From contig BRXU01000076.1 in NCBI GenBank assembly GCA_030267565.1, positions 58,832-122,831 on the forward strand: a stretch of 64,000 nucleotides of DNA, read 5' to 3'. Below are positions 9,413 to 20,900 of the stretch, piece by piece. Made by a program: the position numbers and the translations under genes. The DNA is from Pleodorina starrii (taxonomy: Eukaryota > Chlorophyta > Chlorophyceae > Chlamydomonadales > Volvocaceae). Each line of letters begins with the position of its first letter. Within the stretch, counting starts at the first letter, position 1. Under the pieces are notes generated by a model, which made no database searches, had not been told where the DNA came from, and saw nothing but the letters and a program-made list of their open reading frames with translations.

Positions 9413-11184
9413 GCCGCCGCTGCTGCCGCCGCCCCCGCCGCTTCCGCCAGCCCCACCTCCTCCGACCCTATTTCCGCGCGCCGCCGACAACCTTCTCCGC
9501 CTCCACTGCCGCCACCTCTGCCGCCGCCGCCGACCCTTTCTGCGCCTCCCCCACTCCCACCGCGGCCACTGCCCCCTGTCCGCCGCCGCCGCTGCTGCCG
9601 CCACCTCTGCCGCCACCTCTGCCGCCGCCGCCGACCCTTTCTGCGCCTCCCCCACTCCCACCGCGGCCACTGCCCCCTGTCCGCCGCCGCCGCTGCCGCC
9701 ACCCCACTAGCTACTGCTGCCGCCGCCGCTCCCTCTATCTTCCACCTACCCGCGCCCCCACCGCCGCCGCCGCCGCCTCCTTGCTCGCCCCACAGGCAAT
9801 CATGATCGTGCAGCACACGATGTCGACATCCAAGAGTAAGGGCTGGGCGTTCCCAGAGGCCTTGATGGCTTCACTGGGTTTCGAAAACATCCAGCTGGTC
9901 GACGTAGTGAGAGGCCTGAAGATGTCTGGCTCCGGTACGTCAAGATATATAGATGGATAGGTAGATTGGTAGATCTAGATAGAGATAGATCTAGCTAGGT
10001 TGTTGTGTGGGGGCCTATCGTGTCGGGCCTATCGCGTCGGATCACATCGGTCCATAGAACGTCGTTAGGGTCGCGGCTGCCCCTCACTAACTTTATGGTT
10101 TTAGGGCTTGGCAATTAAAGGCTTGGGAACCTACGTATGGCCGCACCCCTCCACAGCAAAGGATACGTTCCGCGGATACGTCTTCGTCAAGAAATCCGCT
10201 GCTGGACCCAAGGACCCCGCCTGGGCTGCGGAGATGGAGCGGGCGCGGGCGAAATTCGAGACGGACTCGGTCAAGGTGGCCGAGAAGGAGGCCAAATCGG
10301 CGGCCCTGGATGCCGCACGTGTCGCGCAGCTGGCGGACCAGGCGGCGGCTGCGGCGGCCGCCAACCGCCCCACCGGCGCCCAGCAGGGCACCCGGCGCAG
10401 CAGCCGGGTTGTCCGCAAGACGTCGCTGGGCGTGGACGACTATTTTCACAAGACCGACCTGCAGCCAGACGACGATATGTACTTGGGAGAGGAGGGAAAG
10501 AGGGCCGCCGAGGCGGAGGGCAAGGTGAGAAGCGGAGGGCAAGTGGCAGAGGGCAAGGCGTGGATTCGGGATGCATGGATTCGGGATGCGTGGATGCTTG
10601 GATGCGGGAAGTGGGGTGCCGAATGCGTGGATGCGTGGCAGCCCGTTGATACCTGCGGGCCGTACGTCGTACTAACCTAGCTGTCGTCGTAGGGTTTTAG
10701 GGTATTTTGCTTGGACCCATTCTTATTACCTACCCTTTTATTAACAATACACACCGCCGTACACAGCGTTACCTTTCGCCCTCCCTTGCCTGGTGCAACC
10801 CATCGCCCATGCCGTGCCATGCAGTACATCCCCTGCGTCCACGCGGAGGGGTGGGAGGTCAACGCCAACGGCGTTGTCCGGAACGTGGAGACGAAGAAGG
10901 CGGCGACCTGCCGGACCACGAAGCCGGACGGGAAGGGCGACGTTTTCGCCCGGCTCGCCTTGCAGACGGGGGAGGGGAAGGGCGCCAAGAAGGTGGACAG
11001 GTGCTTCGCTGTCAAGCACCTCGTTGCAGTTGCGTGGCGGCCGGACGATCTGGCGGCGAAGATTCCATTGGCCCAGGACGGGGGCCTGGACAGGCGGCAG
11101 GGCGAGTGGCGCATCGGCTACATTGACGGGAACAAATTTAACAACAGCGCGGCGAACCTTGTCCTCGTTCCCGCGAGGCGGTGA
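7208..11184 (+). CDS. Dot1-like SAM-methyltransferase fused to a NUMOD4/HNH-like domain (8 exons, 463 aa)
   Basis: Exons: 7208-7297, 7416-7480, 7738-7815, 8193-8376, 8563-8670, 9796-9934, 10157-10524 and 10825-11184. All introns are GT-AG, and the lengths sum to 464 codons with no frame break. The start ATG follows AAAAA. Residues 31-52 hold TGGTGIKGLYG. Motif I is VFVDIGSGINR (D71-G75) and the acidic post-I strand is FGIEFD (E96). THAFTFWVGM in exon 5 and VQHTM plus KMSGSA..FRGYVFVKK in exons 6-7 complete a class I methyltransferase of the Dot1-like type. Residues ~236-344 are a charged, Ala-rich and probably helical linker. Exon 8 (345-463) has W354-EVNANGVVRN, VKHLVAVAW (H409) and GYIDGNKFNN...NL, the NUMOD4/HNH layout with Tyr443 in place of the usual His. 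The exon 7 acceptor at 10156 fits the family best; one at 10120 is also in frame. The methylation substrate is unknown. Confidence 0.8.
8671..9795 (+). repeat. 1.1-kb intron of the methyltransferase gene expanded with CCG/GCC trinucleotides
   Basis: The donor is AAG|GTCAGT and the acceptor CCCCACAG|GCA. From about 8880 to 9790 the sequence is nearly pure CCG/GCC/CTG triplet-like sequence with longer internal duplications. One block starting TTTCTGCGCCTCCCCCACTC occurs near 9538 and again near 9641. A second block containing CTATTTCCGCGCGCCGCCGA occurs near 9220 and 9468. The triplet composition creates long Pro- or Ala-rich open frames on both strands that I treat as artefacts. Confidence 0.75.
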
Positions 11185-12690
11185 TGTGAACGTGAACGGC
11201 GGTGTGCATGCATGAATGAGTGGTGAATTCACGACACGCCGCGGACGGTGGCTGCATATACGGTGGCTGGCTGCAGGATGTACGGCAGGATGTACGGCAG
11301 GAAGTGTGGACACACATTTGCGTATTACTTAATGAATGAATGCGCGGTGCTGCTGCGGACTGACCGTAGTACGGCAATGTACAGCAAGTGTACGGCATGT
11401 GCGGAGAAGTGTGTTTTAGTTTAGTTTCAATGGTGCGACCCTAAATGCAGCGCAGCGCAGCGGCGGTTGCGGCGGGTTGCGGGGGCGGCGGCTGCAGTGT
11501 GTTCGTTAGTTTCGGACTGCCGGAGGGACGTTGCTGTACGTTACTGTACGGCAGACAGATCCATTCGTTGGAAGTGTGCGAACTTATAATTGTTCTAATA
11601 GTTGCGCGCGTTGTTTTGCATGCGTCCTTCTTCAGAAATATGTGTGCGCCGTTAGATACGCGCGTAGGGTTCTCCTTTCCTTTGGAGCGAGGGTTGAGGG
11701 CTGTGGGCGACTTTGGGTTTGCTTGGCACCCTTATTAGTAACGCGCAGCGCAGCAGGTGTAAAGTATAGTAGCTACAGTTGTGTAACGCGAATTAAAGTC
11801 GTTTATTTTCAGCGCGCACGAGTGGTGGTCCATACGCAAAGGACGCCGCGGCGGATGGACCGACTGTACGGCAACTGTACGGCAAATGTGCGGGAGAGCG
11901 CGTTGGTCAGTTGGTTTTGTAACAGACGCGATGATTGTGCGTGCGCGAGAGTCGTCGGTCCGTGCAGTCCCGTGTGGTCCAGTCGGCTGTGCTGCTCTGC
12001 TGTGTAATGCTCTGCGGGCAAACCCACCTACAACGAATCCGCATCATATCCTCGCGTGCTCAGCCGTGTACCTAATCCATCCGTCCATCCATCCATCCAT
12101 CCATCCATCCATCCATCCATCCATCCATCCATCCATCATGTGCGTGCCGGCAGCGGCCGGGAAAGCAACAAACGAACGGCCGGAGGGACTACCATACCAT
12201 ACAACTTATTACTACATCAACACCACGCAACAGCATCCACACAGCCAGCAGCGAGAGCTATCCAGCGGTGAAAGGAAAGCTTGAAAGGAAAGCTGAAGAG
12301 AGGGAGAGCACCGATAGAATACAGGAAGAAAGTGAGCGAGCGGATGAGAAACACACAGAGAGACAGAGAGACAGAGAAAGCCAGACTGAGCGGAGCGCGG
12401 GTGGGTCGGGTAGGCGGGTGAGAGTAGGCGGGGTGTGGGTTTGCAGCAGCGACACGCGGCGCTGCGGCGCGCGCGGCGGGCCAGCGCGCGCGCGCGCCAA
12501 TCCCAACGCACCAGATACATCATCACGGCGACGCAAATTATTGAGACAACCATCAAAGAAATAAAATTTCATGGTATACAATATCAAAATATTAACAAAC
12601 AAACCAAAAACTACGGAAATCCAAAAAAACACCCCCGCGACATCGGAACAATACCAAAAATGAGCTCCGGCAAAACATCAAAAAAGTTTT
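11185..12690. other. Intergenic region rich in GTACGGCA motifs, with candidate poly(A) signals
   Basis: No convincing gene is seen. GTACGGCA occurs at 11280, 11292, 11369, 11390, 11546, 11866 and 11877. TGTAA, the poly(A) signal used in chlamydomonad algae, appears at 11758-11762 and near 11779, 11916 and 12003. The first would give a 3' UTR of roughly 570 bases for the upstream gene. A CCAT microsatellite and a GA-rich stretch (12270-12390) follow. From 12540 the sequence becomes A-rich. Confidence 0.5.
12077..12137. repeat. (CCAT)n microsatellite
   Basis: About 15 near-perfect tandem copies of CCAT, interrupted once near the left end by CCGT. Confidence 0.95.
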
Positions 12691-12888
12691 AGATAGAGGA
12701 CAGCACAATTATCAAATGCGCAATCGAGCGTTTAGGCGGAGACCACGGATGGAAAACCAAGACCACCTCGCCGACGGAACGACATAAAAAATTAGTTTGA
12801 TAGATAGAGGACAACGCAATTATCAAACTTGGCTGGTGACATTTCAGCGGCGACCACCGATGGACAACCAAGCTCAACTCGACGATGG
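12691..12888 (+). repeat. 111-bp duplication of the 5' end of the HNH gene, with an upstream reading frame
   Basis: AGATAGAGGACA starts at 12691 and again at 12802. Both copies continue through CAATTATCAAA to an ATG at 12749 and 12860, an offset of 111 bp throughout. The first ATG opens MENQDHLADGTT and stops at TAA (12785-12787). The second opens MDNQAQLDDGARTP, the start of the HNH gene. The upstream copy has no GTAAG donor. It therefore looks like a decayed duplicate of the leader and first exon, which would act as a 12-codon upstream reading frame if it is transcribed. Confidence 0.8.
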
Positions 12889-13700
12889 CGCCCGAACGCC
12901 AGACGCCGAACGCGCCCGCAAGGTAAGAACGAACCGTGCAACATTGAACAAATGAAACAAATAATTATAATGTATTCATTTCGCATCAAACAACATGGAT
13001 TTACATTGCACCGGCGCCGACCGCCGGCGCCGGCCGCAGCAGCCGCGCACACACACACACACACACAACCCGCCGCGCGACACGTCCCGCCACGCCACGC
13101 CATGCCCCGCCCCAGCAGCCGTGCACGCAAACGCGCCTCCGCAAGCCGCCTACGCCTACGAACTATCAAATACAATAAACTCCGCGGCGATAGATTCTTT
13201 TACTTAACTTAGAAAACACTAATAACAAAACCAAAGCCATCACTACTTGTAGACGGAAATCGTTGCTTGTATGTAACAACCTGCCACGCACGAATTCATT
13301 TCATTTCCTCGCTCGCTCGCTCTCTCACTCGCTCGGTTTGCTTGAATGCACGCCACAGGTGGTCGTCGACCGAACACATGCATCAACACCACGCAAGCGG
13401 AAGAGAGACGCGACATCTCCTCATCACAGCGGTTCTTCGCCCGCTGTGTTATCAGGATGCCGGCGGGCCACGATACCTGCTATGGGTTTATCACCTGTCG
13501 CAAACCCGGCGACCCCAACAGCAGCAGCAGCAGCAACAGTAGCGGCGGACTGCAACAAGCCGCGAAAAATCAAGCTGGGCCTCAGCCTGGCTCAATACCA
13601 GCAGCAGCAGCAGCTAAAGCAGCAGCTAAAGCAGCAACAGCAGCAGCAGCAGCAGCCGCGTCCGCCACCGCCGCCACCTCCACCGCCGCCGCCTCCGCCT

Positions 13701-13737
<37 letters not shown>

Positions 13738-14732
13738 CCAAGGACGACAAGCCGCCAAGGAAAAAGCGCTTCATCATCAAGCCGACACTCAATGCTACGG
13801 GGGGGAGTCACATGACATCCCCCACCAGCAGGTGGACGAGGGACGACCTAGAAACCCACTTGACGCGGGTTGGGGTGGCCAGGATTTACCCTGCCACCAT
13901 GCCCGCCGACGTCAAGCCTCTGGACGACCAGCTACTGCGGGGTATGAGGGCCGAATTCAAGGCAGCGGCTAACAGCAGCGATCCATCCTGCTGGCACGAA
14001 GACAGCACTCAGACGTGGCAAGGGGTCACAAAGGGTACGTACACCGCAATGGCTGAGCTGGGGAACAGCCTGGCGTACAAGTACCGGGTGGTTACGGAAG
14101 ACGACTTGCCAGCGTGGGAGGAAATGAAAAACAAGCTGGCGCAGCAGCTCAACATGACTTCAGAGTATCAGCTCATGCAGGTGGAGAACGCAATGCTCGT
14201 GCAGTTCCCCCTCAAGCACGACATGCTGGAGAAGGAGGCGGATGCAAATCAGCTGGCGGCATCCCCCTGCATGTTTCAGACAGTGGAGGCAAGCAACTGC
14301 CGGGCTGGCCAGCAAGCGCAATATCCACCTGGTGACGAGAGATTGGGGCCGCGGGACCTGTACACAGCAGTGAACGGTGTGCATGTAGTGCCACGCTTGG
14401 ATGGCAGCACAACCATCAAGCCCAACAAGGAGAGCAAGACAGCCATGGTCCACAACAGCAGCAAGAAGGGATACATCAGTCTGAAGCTGGATAAGAGCGG
14501 CAAAGGGAAGGTGACAGCGCATGAGCTGATGCTCTGGGCGTTCATTGGCCCAAAGAAGCACCCCAGCAGTGTGGCCATGCACCTGTGCGACCAGAAGGCC
14601 TGTGTCAACCCCTGGCACCTTCATTGGGGCACGCGGTCGCAGAATAGAAAAGGGCATTACCAGGGAGGCAAGCCGGCGTACGGAGATGTGAAGGTGGAGA
14701 GGCCTGAAAAGGTCTTGTCCTTCCGGAAATAA
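12860..14732 (+). CDS. HNH-endonuclease-like protein with poly-Gln/poly-Pro N-terminal half (2 exons, 478 aa)
   Basis: Exon 1 is 12860-12922 (21 codons, donor AAG|GTAAGA). Exon 2 is 13359-14732 (acceptor GCCACAG|GTG) and joins in phase 0. A basic cluster PRKRKRD near residue 33 may be a nuclear signal. Residues ~100-150 are Gln- and Pro-repeat. The middle third has no motif I recognise. The C-terminal ~110 residues carry an HNH fold: a strand-rich part (NGVHVVPRLDG, GYISLKLDKSG), the helix TAHELMLWAFIG, then H429-LCDQKAC-VNPWHLHWGT with N450. This matches the H.C....C.NP.HL..GT..N layout of HNH_3/homing-type nucleases, including both Cys and the His residues. The protein probably cuts or binds DNA. 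Whether it is mobile or domesticated cannot be told. Its leader is duplicated upstream. Confidence 0.8.
13585..13740 (+). repeat. Coding CAG and CCG/CCT repeats (poly-Gln, poly-Pro)
   Basis: A CAG-rich run, a CCG/CCA/CCT run and a second CAG run lie in the HNH gene and are read as Gln-Pro-Gln. Length polymorphism is expected here and would not shift the frame in whole-codon steps. Confidence 0.9.
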
Positions 14733-14999
14733 ATGGCGGCTGGCGGCGGGTGATGGTGCGTGTGCCAGCTGCTACCTGAGGGCGTGTGTTTTCGACGTGT
14801 GTTTAGATGCATACCTTTGGTTGCTGGGATTTAATAACATGGAGACATATGCATATATATTAAGGGTTACTGGCGGATAGGCGTTGAGATGCGCCGCAGG
14901 GCAGATAGACGTGTGTGTGGACAGGTGTGTGGACAGGTGTGTATGTGGCTCCCGTTCCCGACCAAGCCTCGTTTTCGCGCGCGTGATGTGACTGAAGTC
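14733..14999. other. Spacer between the HNH gene and satellite array 1
   Basis: Probable 3' UTR and flank. No TGTAA was seen directly after the stop codon. It holds a short TATGCATATATATTAA stretch and a GTGTGTGGACAGGT duplication, and no recognisable element. Confidence 0.5.
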
Positions 15000-17900
15000 A
15001 TCAGACCCGGCACACAGCTGCCTTAATATATTATTAAGGACCTGGCATGCTCAAACCCTGAATCATGTGCGCGTACGAGCGTGGGGCGGGGCTCGCGCAT
15101 TTCACCTCTGTGGGGCGACAGGTGAGGCAGGCAGGCTCTCGAAACAATCCTGCCCTGGTTTAGAAGGTTCCGGTCAGACCTACGCCAGCAGACCCGGCAC
15201 ACAGCTGCCTTAATACAATACCTAGGGCATGGTGTGATCAAATCCTGGATCCATTACACGGGGGGCGCGGCGCAGGGCGGCGGGGATTCGGCACTACTGC
15301 AGACCACAGCTGAAGGTGGCCAAGCCGTACGTGAAACCCAGGCGTGTTTACACGCTTACGGTCGGACCTACGCCAGCAGAACCGGCACACAGCTGCCTTA
15401 ATATAATACCTAGGGCATGGTGTGATCAAATCCTGGACCCATTACACGGGGGGCGCGGTGCAGGGCGGCGGGGATTCGGCACTACTGCAGACCACAGCTG
15501 AAGGTGGCCAAGCCGTACGTGAAACCCAGGCGTGTTTACACGCTTACGGTCGGACCTACGCCAGCAGAACCGGCACACAGCTGCCTTAATATAATACCTA
15601 GGGCATGGTGTGATCAAATCCTGGACCCATTACACGGGGGGCGCGGTGCAGGGCGGCGGGGATTCGGCACTACTGCAGACCACAGCTGAAGGTGGCCAAG
15701 CCGTACGTGAAACCCAGGCGTGTTTACACGCTTACGGTCGGACCTACGCCAGCAGAACCGGCACACAGCTGCCTTAATATAATACCTAGGGCATGGTGTG
15801 ATCAAATCCTGGACCCATTACACGGGGGGCGCGGTGCAGGGCGGCGGGGATTCGGCACTACTGCAGACCACAGCTGAAGGTGGCCAAGCCGTACGTGAAA
15901 CCCAGGCGTGTTTACACGCTTCCGGTCGGACCCACGCCAGCCGACCTGGCATACAGCTGCCTTAATACAATACCTAGGGCATGGTATGATCAAATCCTGG
16001 ACCCATTACACGGGGGGCGCGGTGCAGGGCGGCGGGGATTCGGCACTACTGCAGACCACAGCTGAAGGTGGCCAAGCCGTACGTCTAACCCAGGCTTGTT
16101 TACACGCTTCCGGTCGGACCTAGGCAGGCACACCCGGCACACAGCTGCCTTAATACAATACCTAGGGCATGGTGTGATCAAATCCTGGACCCATTACACG
16201 GGGGGCGCGGTGCAGGGCGGCGGGGATTCGGCACTACTGCAGACCACAGCTGAAGGTGGCCATGCAGTACGTGAAACCCAGGCGTGTTTACACGCTTCCG
16301 GTCGGACCCACGCCAGCCGACCTGGCATACAGCTGCCTTAATACAATACCTAGGGCATGGTATGATCAAATCCTGGACCCATTACACGGGGGGCGCGGTG
16401 CAGGGCGGCGGGGATTCGACACTACTGCAACCCACAGCTGGGGGCGGCCAAGCCGTACGTGAAACCCAGGCTTGTTTACACGCTTCCGGTCGGACCTAGG
16501 CAGGCACACCCGGCATACAGCTGCCTTAATACTATACCTAGGGCATGGTGTGATCAAATCCTGGACCCATTACACGGGGGGCGCAGTGCAGGGCGGCGGG
16601 GATTCGACACTACTGCACCCCACAGCTGGGGGCGGCCATGCAGTACGTCTAACCCAGGCTTGTTTACACGCTTCCGGTCGGACCTAGGCAGGCACACCCG
16701 GCACACAGCTGCCTTAATACAATACCTAGGGCATGGTGTGATCAAATCCTGGACCCATTACACGGGGGGCGCGGTGCAGGGCGGCGGGGATTCGGCACTA
16801 CTGCAGACCACAGCTGAAGGTGGCCAAGCCGTACGTGAAACCCAGGCGTGTTTACACGCTTCCGGTCGGACCTACGCCAGCAGAACCGGCACACAGCTGC
16901 CTTAATATAATACCTAGGGCATGGTGTGATCAAATCCTGGACCCATTACACGTGGGGCGCGGCGCAGGGCGGCGGGACTTCGACACTACTGCACCCCACA
17001 GCTGGGGGCGGCCATGCAGTACGTGAAACCCAGGCTTGTTTACACGCTTCCGGTCGGACCTAGGCAGGCACACCCGGCACACAGCTGCCTTAATACAATA
17101 CCTAGGGCATGGTGTGATCAAATCCTGGACCCATTACACGGGGGGCGCGGTGCAGGGCGGCGGGGATTCGGCACTACTGCAGACCACAGCTGAAGGTGGC
17201 CAAGCCGTACGTGAAACCCAGGCGTGTTTACACGCTTACGGTCGGACCTACGCCAGCAGAACCGGCACACAGCTGCCTTAATACAATACCTAGGGCATGG
17301 TATGATCAAATCCTGGACCCATTACACGGGGGGCGCGGTGCAGGGCGGCGGGGATTCGGCACTACTGCAGACCACAGCTGAAGGTGGCCAAGCCGTACGT
17401 CTAACCCAGGCTTGTTTACACGCTTCCGGTCGGACCTAGGCAGGCACACCCGGCACACAGCTGCCTTAATACAATACCTAGGGCATGGTGTGATCAAATC
17501 CTGGACCCATTACACGGGGGGCGCGGTGCAGGGCGGCGGGGATTCGGCACTACTGCAGACCACAGCTGAAGGTGGCCATGCAGTACGTGAAACCCAGGCG
17601 TGTTTACACGCTTCCGGTCGGACCCACGCCAGCCGACCTGGCATACAGCTGCCTTAATACAATACCTAGGGCATGGTATGATCAAATCCTGGACCCATTA
17701 CACGGGGGGCGCGGTGCAGGGCGGCGGGGATTCGACACTACTGCAACCCACAGCTGGGGGCGGCCAAGCCGTACGTGAAACCCAGGCTTGTTTACACGCT
17801 TCCGGTCGGACCTAGGCAGGCACACCCGGCATACAGCTGCCTTAATACAATACCTAGGGCATGGTGTGATCAAATCCTGGACCCATTACACGGGGGGCGC

Positions 17901-20900
17901 AGTGCAGGGCGGCGGGGATTCGACACTACTGCAACCCACAGCTGGGGGCGGCCATGCAGTACGTCTAACCCAGGCTTGTTTACACGCTTCCGGTCGGACC
18001 TAGGCAGGCACACCCGGCACACAGCTGCCTTAATACAATACCTAGGGCATGGTGTGATCAAATCCTGGACCCATTACACGGGGGGCGCGGTGCAGGGCGG
18101 CGGGGATTCGACACTACTGCACCCCACAGCTGGGGGCGGCCATGCAGTACGTGAAACCCAGGCTTGTTTACACGCTTCCGGTCGGACCTAGGCCGGCACA
18201 CCCGGCACACAGCTGCCTTAATACAATACCTAGGGCATGGTGTGATCAAATCCTGGACCCATTACACGGGGGGCGCGGTGCAGGGCGGCGGGGATTCGGC
18301 ACTACTGCAGACCACAGCTGAAGGTGGCCAAGCCGTACGTGAAACCCAGGCGTGTTTACACGCTTCCGGTCGGACCTACGCATGCTGACCCGGCACACAG
18401 CTGCCTTAATACAATACCTAGGGCATGGTGTGATCAAATCCTGGATCCATTACACGGGGGGCGCGGCGCAGGGCGGCGGGACTTCGACACTACTGCACCC
18501 CACAGCTGGGGGCGGCCATGCAGTACGTGAAACCCAGGCTTGTTTACACGCTTCCGGTCGGACCTAGGCAGGCACACCCGGCACACAGCTGCCTTAATAC
18601 AATACCTAGGGCATGGTGTGATCAAATCCTGGACCCATTACACGGGGGGCGCGGTGCAGGGCGGCGGGGATTCGACACTACTGCAACCCACAGCTGGGGG
18701 CGGCCAAGCCGTACGTGAAACCCAGGCTTGTTTACACGCTTCCGGTCGGACCTAGGCAGGCACACCCGGCATACAGCTGCCTTAATACTATACCTAGGGC
18801 ATGGTGTGATCAAATCCTGGACCCATTACACGGGGGGCGCAGTGCAGGGCGGCGGGGATTCGACACTACTGCACCCCACAGCTGGGGGCGGCCATGCAGT
18901 ACGTCTAACCCAGGCTTGTTTACACGCTTCCGGTCGGACCTAGGCAGGCACACCCGGCACACAGCTGCCTTAATACAATACCTAGGGCATGGTGTGATCA
19001 AATCCTGGACCCATTACACGGGGGGCGCGGTGCAGGGCGGCGGGGATTCGGCACTACTGCAGACCACAGCTGGGGGCGGCCAAGCCGTACGTGAAACCCA
19101 GGCGTGTTTACACGCTTACGGTCGGACCTACGCCAGCAGAACCGGCACACAGCTGCCTTAATACAATACCTAGGGCATGGTGTGATCAAATCCTGGACCC
19201 ATTACACGGGGGGCGCGGTGCAGGGCGGCGGGGATTCGGCACTACTGCAGACCACAGCTGAAGGTGGCCAAGCCGTACGTGAAACCCAGGCGTGTTTACA
19301 CGCTTCCGGTCGGACCTACGCCAGCAGAACCGGCACACAGCTGCCTTAATATAATACCTAGGGCATGGTGTGATCAAATCCTGGACCCATTACACGTGGG
19401 GCGCGGCGCAGGGCGGCGGGACTTCGACACTACTGCACCCCACAGCTGGGGGCGGCCATGCAGTACGTGAAACCCAGGCTTGTTTACACGCTTCCGGTCG
19501 GACCTAGGCAGGCACACCCGGCACACAGCTGCCTTAATACAATACCTAGGGCATGGTGTGATCAAATCCTGGACCCATTACACGGGGGGCGCGGTGCAGG
19601 GCGGCGGGGATTCGGCACTACTGCAGACCACAGCTGAAGGTGGCCAAGCCGTACGTGAAACCCAGGCGTGTTTACACGCTTACGGTCGGACCTACGCCAG
19701 CAGACCCGGCACACAGCTGCCTTAATATAATACCTAGGGCATGGTGTGATCAAATCCTGGATCCATTACACGGGGGGCGCGGCGCAGGGCGGCGGGACTT
19801 CGACACTACTGCACCCCACAGCTGGGGGCGGCCATGCAGTACGTGAAACCCAGGCTTGTTTACACGCTTCCGGTCGGACCTAGGCAGGCACACCCGGGAC
19901 ACAGCTGCCTTAATACAATACCTAGGGCATGGTATGATCAAATCCTGGACCCATTACACGGGGGGCGCGGTGCAGGGCGGCGGGGATTCGACACTACTGC
20001 AACCCACAGCTGGGGGCGGCCAAGCCGTACGTGAAACCCAGGCTTGTTTACACGCTTCCGGTCGGACCTAGGCAGGCACACCCGGCATACAGCTGCCTTA
20101 ATACTATACCTAGGGCATGGTGTGATCAAATCCTGGACCCATTACACGGGGGGCGCAGTGCAGGGCGGCGGGGATTCGACACTACTGCACCCCACAGCTG
20201 GGGGCGGCCATGCAGTACGTCTAACCCAGGCTTGTTTACACGCTTCCGGTCGGACCTAGGCAGGCACACCCGGCACACAGCTGCCTTAATACAATACCTA
20301 GGGCATGGTGTGATCAAATCCTGGACCCATTACACGGGGGGCGCGGTGCAGGGCGGCGGGGATTCGGCACTACTGCAGACCACAGCTGGGGGCGGCCAAG
20401 CCGTACGTGAAACCCAGGCGTGTTTACACGCTTACGGTCGGACCTACGCCAGCAGAACCGGCACACAGCTGCCTTAATACAATACCTAGGGCATGGTGTG
20501 ATCAAATCCTGGACCCATTACACGGGGGGCGCGGTGCAGGGCGGCGGGGATTCGGCACTACTGCAGACCACAGCTGGGGGCGGCCATGCAGTACGTGAAA
20601 CCCAGGCGTGTTTACACGCTTCCGGTCGGACCCACGCCAGCCGACCTGGCACACAGCTGCCTTAATACAATACCTAGGGCATGGTGTGATCAAATCCTGG
20701 ACCCATTACACGGGGGGCGCGGTGCAGGGCGGCGGGGATTCGGCACTACTGCAGACCACAGCTGGGGGCGGCCATGCAGTACGTGAAACCCAGGCGTGTT
20801 TACACGCTTCCGGTCGGACCCACGCCAGCCGACCTGGCATACAGCTGCCTTAATACAATACCTAGGGCATGGTATGATCAAATCCTGGACCCATTACACG

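Noticed and set aside
8778..9960. Long Pro- or Ala-rich frames as a separate gene
   Set aside because: They arise from CCG/GCC triplets inside an intron bounded by good splice sites. The flanking exons join into a coherent methyltransferase without them.
11445..12027. Frames of 72-158 codons between the two HNH-containing genes
   Set aside because: Cys/Arg-rich translations without motifs, overlapping on both strands in motif-rich intergenic DNA that probably includes a 3' UTR.
15300..15350. Hammerhead-ribozyme-like core (CTGA...GTGAAAC) in the satellite units
   Set aside because: The conserved CUGANGA is not matched, stem II would be only about three pairs, and array 2 units leave no room for a stem.
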